Origin: JBBQUP01 sp038212305
GTDB lineage: Bacteria > Bacteroidota > Bacteroidia > Bacteroidales > Marinilabiliaceae
Length of the DNA stretch: 14,344 bases
Reading direction: 5' to 3'
NCBI GenBank assembly: GCA_038212305.1
Contig: JBBQUP010000087.1
Coordinates: 1 to 14,344, forward strand
Part shown: one piece after another, positions 14,260-14,344 of the stretch
How positions within the stretch are numbered: position 1 is the first letter of the stretch
How the letters are laid out: every line of letters begins with the position of its first letter
Translations under genes and position numbers: made by a program
Notes under the pieces: model-generated
Told to the model about the DNA's origin: nothing
The model's database searches: none
What the model saw: only the letters and a program-made list of their open reading frames with translations

Positions 14260-14344
14260 TTATTTATAATTCACCATCTTTCTTAGTAACACATCGAATA
14301 TTGTATCCATATTTGACCTTCTATTGTATCTAAAATGATATTCA
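14260..14344 (-). CDS. Transposase C-terminal fragment, ISXO2-like/IS1595 family (runs off right edge)
   Basis: The minus-strand frame is open from the window edge to a TAA at 14262-14260, giving 27 residues. It starts EYHFRYNRR and continues ...IFDVLLRKMVNYK. The pattern (N)E-Y-x-F-R-(Y/F)-N-R-R followed by a short spacer and F-D-x-L-L-x-x-M is the typical C-terminus of ISXO2-like DDE transposases. The catalytic DDE residues would be outside the window, so intactness is unknown. The call rests on a short motif and is moderately secure. An insertion sequence here would sit upstream of rex. Confidence 0.6.
   Translation of the reverse strand, partial: EYHFRYNRRSNMDTIFDVLLRKMVNYK

Overview
The window reads as a chromosomal segment of a Bacteroidota bacterium, probably of the Bacteroidales/Marinilabiliales type. 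The DNA is AT-rich, secD and secF are fused into one ~1000-residue gene, a TIGR02757/DUF2400 gene and an ~800-residue duplicated FtsX/MacB-type permease are present, Shine-Dalgarno sequences are mostly absent, and several genes are preceded by an exact match to the Bacteroidota -7 promoter element TAnnTTTG. A Rex regulator suggests a lifestyle that includes fermentation or low-oxygen growth (inference). No plasmid or phage backbone is visible.

Layout. At the left edge (minus strand) lie the first 18 codons of mutS. A short plus-strand gene for a two-helix membrane protein follows (246-425). A compact minus-strand block then runs tatA > lolD-like ABC ATPase > TIGR02757 protein > tRNA methyltransferase (yfiC/trmN6) > comB, with overlaps of 1 and 11 nt and small gaps. 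Upstream of it is secDF, with its own promoter and a clear intrinsic terminator. The tatA promoter candidate sits directly after that terminator, so two protein-export genes are neighbours but probably separate transcripts.

The second half (7094-13372) is the most unusual part. A minus-strand pair encodes an FtsX-like permease and an ABC ATP-binding protein. It diverges from a plus-strand pair encoding an NtrC-type sigma-54 response regulator and a histidine kinase. The ATP-binding protein keeps Walker A and Walker B but has lost the Q-loop glutamine, the LSGGQ signature glycines, the D-loop aspartate and the H-loop histidine. The LolD-like ATPase in the same window keeps all of these. The kinase has two back-to-back membrane helices and essentially no periplasmic sensor domain. 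Together this suggests a sensing module in which a poorly hydrolysing or non-hydrolysing ABC complex passes a membrane signal to the kinase, with the regulator acting on the 400-bp divergent control region. That region carries two near-perfect inverted repeats and a sigma-54-like element pointing at the ABC pair. This functional reading is inference.

The right end holds rex, convergent with the kinase gene and sharing its stop-codon bases, then an AT-rich non-coding stretch and the last 27 codons of a transposase that resembles the ISXO2/IS1595 group and runs off the window edge.
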